Assembly: GCF_017592475.1 (NCBI RefSeq)
Contig: NZ_JAGFNP010000015.1
Coordinates: forward strand, 1 to 64,000
Length of the DNA: 64,000 bases
DNA from: Glycomyces niveus
GTDB taxonomy: Bacteria > Actinomycetota > Actinomycetes > Mycobacteriales > Micromonosporaceae
Direction: 5' to 3'
The notes under the pieces are model-generated. The model was not told the DNA's origin. It did no database searches and worked only from the letters and a program-made list of their open reading frames with translations. Both the position numbers and the translations under genes were made by a program. Positions 51,901 through 60,329 of the stretch are shown in pieces (the first letter of the stretch is position 1; each line of letters starts with the position of its first letter).

Positions 51901-53286
51901 GTGACCGAACCGATCCCGGGACTGAGCATGTCCCCCTTGGAGATCCTCGCCGTGCTCGGGGCGCTCGCCGTCGTCCTCGCCCGCTGGCTCCCGCACCGCA
52001 CCGCCGTCCTGCTCAACGGCGCGGCGACGGTCGCCGTCGCCGGGACCGCGCTCGCGGCGACCGGCCTGCGCTGGCAGCTGTACCCGGTCCTCGCGCTGGC
52101 CGCGATCGTCGCGGCCGTCGCGGTGGCACGACGCGGCCGCCGCCGGGTCCGCCGCCGGTTCGCGATCCCCGCGACGGCCGCCTGCCTGCTCGTCCTCGCC
52201 GCCGCACCCTTCGCGGCCTGGGCGCTGCCCGTCCCGGTCTACCCCGAGCCGACCGGCGAGTACGCGGTCGGCACCGCGGTCTACCAGTGGACCGACGACG
52301 CCCGACCCGAACCGCTCTCGGAGGACCCCGACGACCGCCGCGCCGTGGTGGTCCAGCTCTGGTACCCGGCCGAGCCGCGACCCGACGCTCCGACCACCAT
52401 CGGCGGCAGGCCCACACTCGAAGCGTCCCAAGCGATCACCGCGGCCTCCGCCGACTTCTTCGGCATCCCCGCGTTCCTCCTCGCCGACGCCGCCGCGGCC
52501 CCCTCGCACGCCGTCGCCGACGCGCCGGCCGCCCCCGGCCGCTTCCCCGTCATCGTCTTCTCGCCGGGCCTGAGCGCCACCCGCACCGCCAACACCGTCC
52601 TCGCCGAGGAATGGGCCAGCCGGGGGTACGCCGTCGCCGCCGTCGACCACCCCTACGACGCGGCGATCACCTACCTCGACGGCGAACCCGTCCACTCCCG
52701 CAACACCCTCACGACCACCGACGAGGACGAGATCGCCGCGATCAACCGCGCCAACATCGAGACCCGCGCCGCCGACCTGAGCTTCGTCCTCACCCGGCTC
52801 GACACGATCGCACTCGCCGACCACCTCGACACCGGCCGCGCCGCCGTCGCCGGCCACTCCCGCGGCGGCGCCGCCGCCCTCGCGGCGCTGGCCGCCGACC
52901 CCCGCTTCGACGCCGCCGTCCACATCGACGGCGGCCTCGAACCGACCCTGCCGCCCGGCCCCTTCTCCCAACCGGCCCTGTCGATCACGAGCCCGATCTC
53001 CGCGGAACAGAACCCCGACTACCTGCCGACCCTCGACGCCGCCCTCGTCCTCGGCCCCGCCGAGACCTACCGCCTCTCGCTCCCGCACGCCGGCCACTTC
53101 TCCTTCACCGACGCCGCCCTCTACTTCCCGCCGGTCCCTTCGGCGGTCGGCACCATCGGCCGCACCGAAGGCCTCCGCGCCACCGCCGACGCCGCCATGC
53201 TGTTCCTCGACGCCGTCCTCCGCGACCGGCCCGCGGACCTCCCCGATGCCCTCGACCAGTACGGCGACCTCGCCTTCCCCGCGTGA
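51901..53286 (+). CDS. membrane-anchored alpha/beta hydrolase (PAF-AH-like)
   Basis: This 461-aa protein begins with three or four hydrophobic helices (to about residue 115). An alpha/beta-hydrolase domain follows, resembling platelet-activating-factor acetylhydrolase and dienelactone hydrolases. VVVQLWYPAEPRP, FPVIVFSPGLSATR (oxyanion region), nucleophile Ser in AGHSRGGAAA and His in LPHAGHFSF are visible. It likely hydrolyses an ester at the outer membrane face. CAGAAT ends seven bases before the GTG, so the mRNA may be leaderless. A second start five codons on (GAL to ATG) is possible. Confidence 0.85.
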   Translation: MTEPIPGLSMSPLEILAVLGALAVVLARWLPHRTAVLLNGAATVAVAGTALAATGLRWQLYPVLALAAIVAAVAVARRGRRRVRRRFAIPATAACLLVLAAAPFAAWALPVPVYPEPTGEYAVGTAVYQWTDDARPEPLSEDPDDRRAVVVQLWYPAEPRPDAPTTIGGRPTLEASQAITAASADFFGIPAFLLADAAAAPSHAVADAPAAPGRFPVIVFSPGLSATRTANTVLAEEWASRGYAVAAVDHPYDAAITYLDGEPVHSRNTLTTTDEDEIAAINRANIETRAADLSFVLTRLDTIALADHLDTGRAAVAGHSRGGAAALAALAADPRFDAAVHIDGGLEPTLPPGPFSQPALSITSPISAEQNPDYLPTLDAALVLGPAETYRLSLPHAGHFSFTDAALYFPPVPSAVGTIGRTEGLRATADAAMLFLDAVLRDRPADLPDALDQYGDLAFPA

Positions 53287-53323
53287 GGCCTGCGCGAGTC
53301 CCGTTCGGCCGCCTTGGGAAGCA

Positions 53324-53352
53324 TTGACTTGAAATTGATTGAAATCTATACT
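53324..53352 (+). promoter_or_regulatory. near-consensus promoter of the adenylation operon
   Basis: TTGACT (53324-53329) and TATACT (53347-53352) are exactly 17 bp apart in an AT-rich patch unusual for this genome. The spacer holds a direct repeat TTGAAATTGATTGAAAT, a possible regulator site. The leader is about 80 nt. Confidence 0.85.
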
Positions 53353-53441
53353 TTCACTCGTGTGAGCGCTACCACAGCTGGCTTGCGCATGAACTGAAAG
53401 GGTTGGGACTCAAGCAAACGCATCAACCGGCGGGGTGACCT

Positions 53442-55043
53442 ATGCCTGCAATCGACTACACACGGCAACATTACGACTACGTAAAGCAATCAAACGGAAC
53501 GGCGCTGCTCGGCGCCCGCGGGGCTCCGTCCGGATTGAAGGAACAGGACCAGCGCCTGTTCCGCCAGTTCGGATGGGGCCCCGCCCGCGTCGTGCCCCGA
53601 GTCGCGATGCACCAGTGCATCGAGCACTACGCGGCGACCACGCCCGACGCCACCGCGGCAGAGCACCGCGGCCGCCGCCTCACCTACGGCGAACTCGAAC
53701 GGCACGCCAACCGGCTCGCCGCCCGCCTCATCGGCGAAGGCGTCCGCCCCGGCGACCGCGTCGCGCTCGTCGTGCGCCGCGGCCTCCCCATGGTCGTCGG
53801 CATCCTCGCGATCCTCAAGACCGGCGCCGCCTACGTGCCGCAAGACGCCAAGATGGTCCGGACCCCGGCGCTCCGGCACATCCTCGCGACCGCCCGCAGC
53901 ACGATCGTCCTCACGCAATCCGATGCGCCCGTCGAGCTGCCGCAAGGCTGCACCGGCATCGACATCGACGAGGCCATGGCAGAGACGACCGACGTCCCGG
54001 CCCCGCGAGTCCCCGCCGACCCTCACAGCGCCTGCTACGTCCTGTTCACCTCGGGCACGACCGGCACCCCCAACGGCGTCGAGGTCACGCACGCCAACCT
54101 CGCGAACCTCCTCCTGACCGACCCCGGCGACCTCGGCATGCGGCCGGGGACGACCGTGGGCCAGATCCTCAACATCGCCTTCGACATGGCCGCCTGGGAG
54201 ATCCTCGGCTGCCTCACCCACGGCGGCACGCTCCTCATCCGCGGCGACGACATCGCCGCCACCGCGCGCGAAGTCGAGGTCCTCATCGCGACCCCGACGA
54301 TCCTCTCGCGCCTCGACCCCGAAGCGTGCGAACGGGTCAGGACCGTGGCCGTCGCCGGAGAGCCCTGCCCCCGCGCGCTCGCCGACCGGTGGGCGCGGCG
54401 GTGCGCGTTCTACAACGGGTGCGGGCCGACCGAGACCACCATCGTCAACACGATGCACCGCCACCACCCCGGGGCCGAGCGGCTGACCATCGGCCGCCCC
54501 ACCCCCAACAACACCGTCTACATCCTCGACGAGCACGGGAAGCCCTGCCCCATAGGGGAAGTGGGGGAGATGTGGGCCGGCGGCGACGGCGTCTCCGCGG
54601 GCTACCTCGCCAACCCCGAGCTCAACGCCGAGCGGTACTCGCCCGACCCGTTCCTCGGCGGCGGCCGCACCATGTTCCGCACCCGCGACCTCGGCCGGTG
54701 GACCCCCGACGGCGAACTCGAGCACTTCGGGCGCACCGACGACCAGGTCAAGATCCGGGGCTTCCGGGTCGAACTCGACGCCGTCTCCGCGGTCCTCGAG
54801 AGCGTGCCCGGATGCGTCAGGGCCGCAACGGTGAAGCTCGACGACCGCTCGCTCGCGGCGTTCGTCCAGCCCGCCACCGTGGACGCCGATCTAGCGCGCA
54901 AGATCGTCGCCGAGGCCCTCCCGTACTACTGCGTCCCGGCCGCCATCCACCTACTGGAAGCGCTCCCTCTCACCGATCGCGGCAAGATCGACAAAGCGCG
55001 GCTGCAGCGCCTCGCCCGAATCGGACGGGAGGCCACGGCATGA
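53442..55043 (+). CDS. stand-alone NRPS-type adenylation enzyme
   Basis: This 533-aa enzyme activates a carboxylic acid, most likely an amino acid, as its adenylate. NRPS core motifs are present: A3 FTSGTTGTPNGVEVTH, A4 FDMAAWEI with the Asp that binds an amino group, A5 NGCGPTETT, A7 RTRDLGRW, A8 GRTDDQVKIRGFRVELD and A10 LTDRGKIDK. No carrier or condensation domain follows. About 55 extra N-terminal residues precede the fold. The sequence style (CYVLFTSGTTG, NNTVYILDEHGKPCPIGEVG) recalls fungal NRPS-like enzymes. Its stop overlaps the membrane oxidoreductase gene, so the product adenylate or its derivative probably passes to that protein. Confidence 0.85.
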   Translation: MPAIDYTRQHYDYVKQSNGTALLGARGAPSGLKEQDQRLFRQFGWGPARVVPRVAMHQCIEHYAATTPDATAAEHRGRRLTYGELERHANRLAARLIGEGVRPGDRVALVVRRGLPMVVGILAILKTGAAYVPQDAKMVRTPALRHILATARSTIVLTQSDAPVELPQGCTGIDIDEAMAETTDVPAPRVPADPHSACYVLFTSGTTGTPNGVEVTHANLANLLLTDPGDLGMRPGTTVGQILNIAFDMAAWEILGCLTHGGTLLIRGDDIAATAREVEVLIATPTILSRLDPEACERVRTVAVAGEPCPRALADRWARRCAFYNGCGPTETTIVNTMHRHHPGAERLTIGRPTPNNTVYILDEHGKPCPIGEVGEMWAGGDGVSAGYLANPELNAERYSPDPFLGGGRTMFRTRDLGRWTPDGELEHFGRTDDQVKIRGFRVELDAVSAVLESVPGCVRAATVKLDDRSLAAFVQPATVDADLARKIVAEALPYYCVPAAIHLLEALPLTDRGKIDKARLQRLARIGREATA

Positions 55044-56323
55044 CGCAGCTCAAGCACGACCGCATCGACGACGTCGCGCTCCCGCCGCTCCTGCCCCTGG
55101 CGCGCCGTGTCTTCAAGCACCCGGCGCTGATGCACTTCAACCGGCTCGCCGCCGCCGTGATCGCCGTCAACGCGGTGGTCCTGGCGACCGCACTACCCGA
55201 TGTCGACGCCGAGTTCGCCTCGCGCGCAGCGCTGTTCAACTTCGCCTTGGCGATCCTCATCCGCCGCCAGCGCCTCATCAACCTGCTCTTCCGCATCGCC
55301 ACCGCAGCGCCGGTCACCTGGCCGCTGCGGGTGCGGTGGACGCTGGCGAAGGTCTACCACTTCGGCGGACTGCACGTCGGCGGTGCTGTGGCGGGCTCGC
55401 TGTGGTTCGCCGCGTTCGTCGCCCTGGCCACAGTGGAGCATGCTCCGGCAGAGGTGCTGCTCTTGGCGTACACGCTCGTCGGGCTCTTCGCGGCCATGCT
55501 GGTGACGACGATCCCGAAGCTGCGGGCCAAGAACCACAACCGGTTCGAACTCGTGCACCGCTTCGGCGGGTGGACCTCACTGGTCCTGCTGTGGGCGCTC
55601 ACCGTCGCTCAGATCGGACTTCAGGAACTGTTCGCCTCGCTCGAGTTCTGGGTGCTCGTCGCGCTCACCGCGGCGGTCGTCGCGCCGTGGACCCGGCTGC
55701 GCCGCGTCCCGGTCGACATCAAACGGCCGTCCTCGCACGTGGCGATCGCCCGGTTCACGCACGGCCGCAAGCCGTTCGCGGGCTCCTCGACGGCGATCAG
55801 CCGGTCGCCGCTGCTCGAATGGCACTCGTTCGCGAACATCCCCTCGCCCGACGAGCACGGCTTCCGCCTCACGATCTCGCGCGCGGGGGACTGGACCGGG
55901 AGGTTCATCGACGACCTGCCGTCCCACGTGTGGGTCAAGGGCATCACCACCGCGGGCGTGGCGAACATCGAGGTCCTGTTCCGCAAGGTCGTCTACGTCG
56001 CGACCGGCAGCGGCATCGGCCCGTGCCTGCCGCACCTGCTTGCGCAGGAGGTCCCGGCGCTGCTCGTGTGGTCGACGCGGTCGCCGCGCGAGACGTTCGG
56101 CGACGAGCTGGTCGACGAGATCCTCGCCGTCCAGCCGGACGCGCGGATCTGGGACACGGCCCTGCACGGCAAGCCCGACATGGTCAGACTGGCCGCCGCC
56201 GCCCACCGCGACTTCGGCGCCGAGGCCGTCATCTGCATCTCCAACAAGAAACTCACCTGGCAGGTCGTACACGGCCTCGAGCGCCGCGGCATCCCCGCGT
56301 ACGGCGCGATCTGGGACTCCTGA
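55040..56323 (+). CDS. membrane flavoprotein-like oxidoreductase (TmpA-like)
   Basis: This 427-aa protein has about six membrane helices with several His residues (VYHFGGLHVGG, FELVHRFGGW) in residues 35-225. A ferredoxin-reductase-like soluble domain follows with FAD/NAD-type motifs (EWHSFANIPSP, VYVATGSGIGPCLPHL, ALLVWSTRSP). This resembles the fungal TmpA family of membrane flavoproteins related to ferric reductases. As I recall, some fungal relatives carry an adenylation domain on the same chain, whereas here the two are separate overlapping genes. A role in oxidising or reducing the activated substrate at the membrane is inferred. Confidence 0.75.
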   Translation: MTQLKHDRIDDVALPPLLPLARRVFKHPALMHFNRLAAAVIAVNAVVLATALPDVDAEFASRAALFNFALAILIRRQRLINLLFRIATAAPVTWPLRVRWTLAKVYHFGGLHVGGAVAGSLWFAAFVALATVEHAPAEVLLLAYTLVGLFAAMLVTTIPKLRAKNHNRFELVHRFGGWTSLVLLWALTVAQIGLQELFASLEFWVLVALTAAVVAPWTRLRRVPVDIKRPSSHVAIARFTHGRKPFAGSSTAISRSPLLEWHSFANIPSPDEHGFRLTISRAGDWTGRFIDDLPSHVWVKGITTAGVANIEVLFRKVVYVATGSGIGPCLPHLLAQEVPALLVWSTRSPRETFGDELVDEILAVQPDARIWDTALHGKPDMVRLAAAAHRDFGAEAVICISNKKLTWQVVHGLERRGIPAYGAIWDS

Positions 56324-56337
56324 GAAAGGCGCGCGAC

Positions 56338-57102
56338 ATGCGACTGAAGATCGAACGCATCGGCCGGGTCGTGCGGGTGCGCCTGCACCGGCCCGAAGTC
56401 CTCAACGCCCTCGACGCCGCGCTCATGACCGAACTGGTCGACGCGCTGGCCCCGCTCGACACCGACCCCGACGTGGGCTGCATCGTCGTCACCGGCTCGG
56501 AGCGGGCCTTCGCGGCGGGCGCGGACATCAAGGAGATGAGCGGGAAGTCGGCGGCGGACATGATCGCCGAGGACTACTTCGCGGGCTGGGAGGCCTTCGC
56601 GGCCCTGCGGACCCCGAAGATCGCGGCCGTCTCGGGGTACGCCCTCGGCGGCGGCTGCGAGCTGGCGATGATGTGCGACATGATCATCGCGGCCGACACG
56701 GCGACGTTCGGGCAGCCGGAGATCACGCTCGGCGTCATCCCCGGCATCGGCGGCACGCAGCGGCTGACCCGCCTGGTGGGCAAGGCGAAGGCGATGGACC
56801 TCATCCTCACCGGCCGCCTCATCGACGCCGAGGAGGCCGAGCGGATCGGCCTGGTCTCCCGGGTCGTGCCCGCCGACCGGCTCGCGGCCGAGGCGCACGC
56901 GGCCGCCGAGCAGATCGCCGGCTACGGCAAGCTCGCCGCGATGGCCGCCCGCGACTGCGTCGACCGGGCGCTCGAGACCGGGCTCGCCGACGGCATCCGA
57001 TACGAGCGCCGGGCGTTCCACGCCCTCTTCGCGACCGAGGACCAGAAGGAGGGCATGCGCGCGTTCCGCGAGAAGCGGCAGGCGGTCTTCACCGGGAAGT
57101 GA
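56338..57102 (+). CDS. enoyl-CoA hydratase/isomerase (crotonase)
   Basis: This 254-aa enzyme has the oxyanion-hole motifs FAAGADIKEM and GYALGGGCEL. Both catalytic Glu residues are present with the normal 20-residue spacing (GGCELAMM and GQPEITLG), so hydratase activity is possible. It follows the membrane oxidoreductase by 14 bp with its own RBS. In the operon it may process a CoA- or adenylate-derived unsaturated intermediate. It could also be a general beta-oxidation enzyme. Confidence 0.9.
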   Translation: MRLKIERIGRVVRVRLHRPEVLNALDAALMTELVDALAPLDTDPDVGCIVVTGSERAFAAGADIKEMSGKSAADMIAEDYFAGWEAFAALRTPKIAAVSGYALGGGCELAMMCDMIIAADTATFGQPEITLGVIPGIGGTQRLTRLVGKAKAMDLILTGRLIDAEEAERIGLVSRVVPADRLAAEAHAAAEQIAGYGKLAAMAARDCVDRALETGLADGIRYERRAFHALFATEDQKEGMRAFREKRQAVFTGK

Positions 57103-57109
57103 GCAGCGG

Positions 57110-57132
57110 GGGCGGCGCGGACCGCGCCGCCC
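57110..57132. terminator. bidirectional terminator
   Basis: GGGCGGCGCG (57110-57119) pairs with CGCGCCGCCC (57123-57132) over a 3-nt loop between the convergent crotonase and idi genes. Confidence 0.7.
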
Positions 57133-57663
57133 TCACCGCCGCAAGTACGCGTCGACCAGGCCCCACTCGTGCAGCTGCGCGACCTGGAGCCGCGACCACG
57201 GCGACAGGTCCGAATCGGGCCGCTCCGCTCGGGCGACGTACGCGGGCCAGTCGACCCACGAGTACTCGCCGACCTCGCCCGCGTCGGGTGCGGGCTCGCC
57301 CTCGACGCGGCACAGGTACACCGGGCAGATCTCGTTCTCGACCACGCCGTTCGACTCGGCCCGGTACCGGAAGCTCGGCAGCGCGCACACCAGGTCCCGC
57401 GCCTCGATGCCCAGCTCCATGGCGAGCCGCCGCCGGATCGCCGACTCCATGAACTCGCCCGGTCCCGGATGCCCGCAGCACGTGTTCGTCCACACCCCCG
57501 GGAACGCCCGCTTGACCGCCGCCCGGCGGGTGACGAGCAGCCGCCCCGCGGCGTCGAACCCGTAGCAGGAGAACGCCAGATGCAGGGGCGTCGCCGCCCC
57601 GTGCACCCGGTCCTTGCGTTCGCTGCCGATCGGCGCGCCGTCGTCGCCGAGCAGCACGACCAT
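57133..57663 (-). CDS. idi: isopentenyl-diphosphate delta-isomerase, type I
   Basis: This 176-aa Nudix-fold enzyme interconverts IPP and DMAPP for isoprenoid synthesis. Catalytic Cys in TNTCCGHP and Glu in VVENEICPVY are intact, as is the metal-binding His start of LHLAFSCYGF. The ATG has GGGGGAAG upstream; a GTG six codons earlier is an alternative. The leader contains the palindrome CGATCG-AGCAC-CGATCG (57697-57713) beside TACGAT. It is monocistronic. Confidence 0.95.
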   Translation of the reverse strand: MVVLLGDDGAPIGSERKDRVHGAATPLHLAFSCYGFDAAGRLLVTRRAAVKRAFPGVWTNTCCGHPGPGEFMESAIRRRLAMELGIEARDLVCALPSFRYRAESNGVVENEICPVYLCRVEGEPAPDAGEVGEYSWVDWPAYVARAERPDSDLSPWSRLQVAQLHEWGLVDAYLRR

Positions 57664-57696
57664 CTCCGTCGCTTCCCCCACACGAGCCCCCGTAGT

Positions 57697-57717
57697 CGAT
57701 CGAGCACCGATCGTATC
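57697..57717 (-). promoter_or_regulatory. idi promoter region palindrome
   Basis: CGATCG-AGCAC-CGATCG follows a minus-strand TACGAT-type -10 (about 57711-57716). It may be an operator; the T-rich part of the region is small. Confidence 0.4.
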
Positions 57718-57817
57718 GCGGCCCCGGAGGCCGCGCCTCCGCCAGAACGGGCCGCTCGCCGCACACAGCGCTAGCATTGGCGGCCTTGCCCTGGTTTCTT
57801 CCGAAGGACGCCCGCCC

Positions 57818-58330
57818 ATGCGCCGCCTGTTCAGCTTCCCCAACCCCGTGAACGAGGTCTCCGCCCGCCTCGTCGCCGCCGGCGTGGTCGCCATGAGCGC
57901 GGCCGCCCTCGTCTTCCAGCTCGAATGGCTCGTCGTCGTCATCGCGCTCGGCTTCATCGCCCGCGTCGCCACCGGCCCGAGCCTCAGCGTCCTCGGCCAG
58001 GTCGTGACCCGCGTCGTCACGCCCCGGCTCCCCGTCGCCCCGAAGCCCGTCCCCGGCCCGCCCAAGCGATTCGCGCAGGGCATCGGCGCGGCCTTCTCCA
58101 TCGCCTCGGCGCTGCTGCTCCTCGTCTTCGACCTCGACCTCGCCGGCTGGATCGTCCTCGGCGCCCTCACCGCGGCCGCCGCCCTCGAGGCGTGCTTCGC
58201 GTTCTGCCTGGGCTGCAAGATCTTCGCCCTGCTCACCCGCGCCGGGCTCATCCCCGACACGATCTGCGAGGCCTGCAACGACATCCAGGCCCGCACCGAC
58301 GCCGCCCTCGAACGCGCCGCCGCGAACTGA
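57818..58330 (+). CDS. DUF4395 membrane protein
   Basis: This 170-aa protein of the DUF4395 family has four membrane helices and the conserved start FSFPNPVNEVSARLVAAG. Two cysteine pairs (FCLGCKIF and CEACND) near the C-terminus suggest a thiol-redox role at the membrane, often linked with rhodanese or thioredoxin genes in other genomes. GAAGGAC precedes the ATG, and TAGCAT at 57772 is a candidate -10. Confidence 0.85.
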   Translation: MRRLFSFPNPVNEVSARLVAAGVVAMSAAALVFQLEWLVVVIALGFIARVATGPSLSVLGQVVTRVVTPRLPVAPKPVPGPPKRFAQGIGAAFSIASALLLLVFDLDLAGWIVLGALTAAAALEACFAFCLGCKIFALLTRAGLIPDTICEACNDIQARTDAALERAAAN

Positions 58331-58332
58331 CC

Positions 58333-58476
58333 TCACGCCGGCCGGTGGTCCAGTTCATGCAGCGCGAACAGCTGCGACATGGAAAGGGCCCTTCCGGGGA
58401 ACACCTCTTCGAGCAGCGCGAACTCGGCGGTGCGGACGAGATCCATGAGCAGGCGGAGCAGGTGCTCGGCCTTCAT
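58333..58476 (-). pseudogene. truncated MarR-like regulator, 47 aa
   Basis: The short frame MKAEHLLRLLMDLVRTAEFA continues to LSMSQLFALHELDHRPA and then stops. It matches the first helices of MarR-type regulators (L-S-x-S-Q-x-x-x-L-x-E-L). The winged helix that should follow is missing, and the frame ends against the DUF4395 gene. It is divergent from the methyltransferase gene, where a regulator would be expected. It may also be a real micro-protein. Confidence 0.45.
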
Positions 58477-58507
58477 CGCCGTTCCACCGATCGCAGGGTG
58501 GTGTGTT

Positions 58508-58541
58508 CGCAACTATTCATCGCAGCCTGGCTTGAAAGTTG
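58508..58541. promoter_or_regulatory. inverted repeat upstream of the methyltransferase
   Basis: GCAACT (58508-58513) and AGTTGC (58536-58541) form a spaced inverted repeat in the only AT-richer part of this gap. It lies between the truncated MarR-like frame and the methyltransferase. Confidence 0.4.
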
Positions 58542-58567
58542 CAAAGCACAAGTATCGGAGGTGTGTC

Positions 58568-59155
58568 ATGCCACGCCATTCACACGAGCACCAGCGCCAT
58601 CATGAAAGCGGCCCCATCGAAGGCCGCCAAAGCGACCGCTACGACACCATCGCCCGCCTGTTCGCCAAGCCGTTCTACAGCCGCATGGCCAAGGAAATCG
58701 CCGCGTTCGCACCGAAGGGCGCAACCGTGCTCGACGTGGGCACCGGCCCGGGCATCCTCCTCAAAATGCTGATCCGAGCCCGGCCCGACCTGCGGATCAC
58801 CGGCATCGACATCGCCGCCGACATGATCGAGCACGCCAGGCACAACCTCGCCGACCTCGCGACCCCGCCGGACCTGCGCGCCGCCGATGTCGCCGACCTG
58901 CCGTTCGAGGACGACCGCTTCGACCTCGTCATCGCCACCTTCAGCTCCCACCACTGGGACGACCCCGAAGCCGGTGCCGCCGAGATCGCACGGGTCCTTC
59001 GCAGCGGCGGCAGCCTGCGGATCTACGACTTCCGTGACGCGCCCTTCGACGCCGTGACCGGACAGCCCGGTCTCGCGGACTTCCGGGAGACCACGTTCCG
59101 CTCCGTCTGGAGCTGGTTCATGAAGGCCACCCGCCTCGACGCCACCGCGGTCTGA
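58568..59155 (+). CDS. class I SAM-dependent methyltransferase
   Basis: This 195-aa protein has SAM motif I VLDVGTGPGI at about residue 53, motif II ITGIDIAADMI and motif IV LVIATFSSHHW, then IARVLRSGGSL. The N-terminus is His-rich (HSHEHQRHHES), possibly metal-binding. GGAGG precedes the ATG. The substrate is unknown; the layout beside a MarR-like remnant suggests a detoxification or resistance methyltransferase. Confidence 0.9.
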   Translation: MPRHSHEHQRHHESGPIEGRQSDRYDTIARLFAKPFYSRMAKEIAAFAPKGATVLDVGTGPGILLKMLIRARPDLRITGIDIAADMIEHARHNLADLATPPDLRAADVADLPFEDDRFDLVIATFSSHHWDDPEAGAAEIARVLRSGGSLRIYDFRDAPFDAVTGQPGLADFRETTFRSVWSWFMKATRLDATAV

Positions 59156-59157
59156 CC

Positions 59158-59832
59158 TCAGCCCGACTTCTCGGTCGTGTCGTGCGAGGTGCCGACCGGC
59201 TTGGAGTCGGGGGAGCCGCGCTGGCGCCAGTACACGCTGAAGACCGCGAGCGAGCCCACGGCTAGCAGCTCCGACTGCCAGTTCTGCAGCGTGCGGTTCC
59301 AGAACTCCGCGACCCCGAGGTAGGCCGGCCAGCTCACCGGGTCCTGGAGCTCGGCGATCTGCTCGGCGTTGTACACGCTCAGGCCGGCCACCGACTGGGC
59401 GAACCACGACAGCAGGAAGATCGCGGCCATCGCGATGCCGAGCGAGCGGGAGAACACGGCGGTGCGCCAGCCGCCCGCCTGCGCCCACTTGGGGGAGTCC
59501 TCGTCGGCGTACCGCCCGACCTCCTGCTGCTCATCCGATTCGGTGCCGATCTGATCCATCGGCTTCGACTCGGGCGAGCCGCGCTGGACGAGCCACACGG
59601 TCGCGAACACGTACAGGAAGAACTGGAGGTACTCCGACTGCCAGTTCTCCGCGACGTTCACCGCGAAGTCGCTCGAGGCCAGGTACTGCAGCAGCGTGAC
59701 CTCCGCGCCGCCCTGCGAGAGCTGCCGGTCGTTGAAGTCCGCCTGCCCGGCGAAGGCCTGCCCGACGAGCGCGGCGAGGAACATGGCGCCGAAGCCCACG
59801 CTCAGGCCGTTGTCCCGCAGGAAGCGCTTCAT
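59158..59832 (-). CDS. DUF6766 membrane protein
   Basis: This 224-aa protein has four membrane helices in two similar halves; each half ends in QRGSPxSKP (QRGSPESKP and QRGSPDSKP), showing an internal duplication. NWQSE motifs also repeat before helices 2 and 4. The family DUF6766 has no function known to me. Its start follows AGGGGGA. It is the last gene of a three-gene operon. Confidence 0.85.
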   Translation of the reverse strand: MKRFLRDNGLSVGFGAMFLAALVGQAFAGQADFNDRQLSQGGAEVTLLQYLASSDFAVNVAENWQSEYLQFFLYVFATVWLVQRGSPESKPMDQIGTESDEQQEVGRYADEDSPKWAQAGGWRTAVFSRSLGIAMAAIFLLSWFAQSVAGLSVYNAEQIAELQDPVSWPAYLGVAEFWNRTLQNWQSELLAVGSLAVFSVYWRQRGSPDSKPVGTSHDTTEKSG

Positions 59833-59841
59833 TCCCCCTCC

Positions 59842-59931
59842 TCAGAGTCGCAGGAGGCCGACGGCGATGAAGTACGCGAGCCCGCCGAAGACCACGACCA
59901 GGTAGGCCGCGAACATGCAACGCCGATCCAT
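59842..59931 (-). CDS. 29-aa single-helix membrane micro-protein
   Basis: The frame encodes MDRRCM, then one hydrophobic helix of about 20 residues ending VGLLRL. The start shares its A with the stop of the upstream lipoprotein (TGATG) and the stop lies 9 bp before the next gene start. Such spacing inside an operon argues for real translation. It could be a helper subunit of the DUF6766 protein. Confidence 0.6.
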   Translation of the reverse strand: MDRRCMFAAYLVVVFGGLAYFIAVGLLRL

Positions 59932-60329
59932 CAGCCACCCACCTCGCACTTGTAAGGACGCTCGCCCTGCGGCCGGCATCCGGCGGCGGCGACCTTCCAG
60001 CCGTCCTCGAGTTCGACGAGGAACAGCACGTCCGAGTCGGTGCGCACCTGGGCGCGGTCCCCCCAGACCTGGACCTCGCCGACCGCGCCGCTCGGCAGCT
60101 CCTCGGGGTTGAGCGAGGCCTCGCACGCGTCGCCCTCGGAGGCGACGAGCGCCGCGACGGTCTCCGGCGCGAGCGCTTCGCACGCGGCGGCCGCGTCGCC
60201 CCGACCGACCGCCGCCGCGAACGCCTCGGCCGCGGCGGCCGCGCCCGACTCCCGCTGGCCGGTCCCGCAGCCCGCGGCTCCGGAAAGCATCACCAGGCCA
60301 CAGGCGGTGGCCAGCGTCGCGCGAAACAT
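59931..60329 (-). CDS. small secreted lipoprotein
   Basis: This 132-aa protein has a signal sequence with lipobox SGAAGC (Cys21), so it is exported and lipidated. The mature part is Ala-rich with a later beta region (GEVQVWGDRAQVRTDSDVLF, GWKVAAAGCRP), as in small actinobacterial lipoproteins of unknown role. AACAAT ends six bases before the ATG, suggesting leaderless transcription. It is the first gene of the operon with the micro-protein and DUF6766. Confidence 0.75.
   Translation of the reverse strand: MFRATLATACGLVMLSGAAGCGTGQRESGAAAAAEAFAAAVGRGDAAAACEALAPETVAALVASEGDACEASLNPEELPSGAVGEVQVWGDRAQVRTDSDVLFLVELEDGWKVAAAGCRPQGERPYKCEVGG

Noticed and set aside
53490..54725. 411-codon minus-strand frame over the adenylation gene
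   Set aside because: It is antisense to well-conserved A-domain motifs and lacks any RBS or domain.
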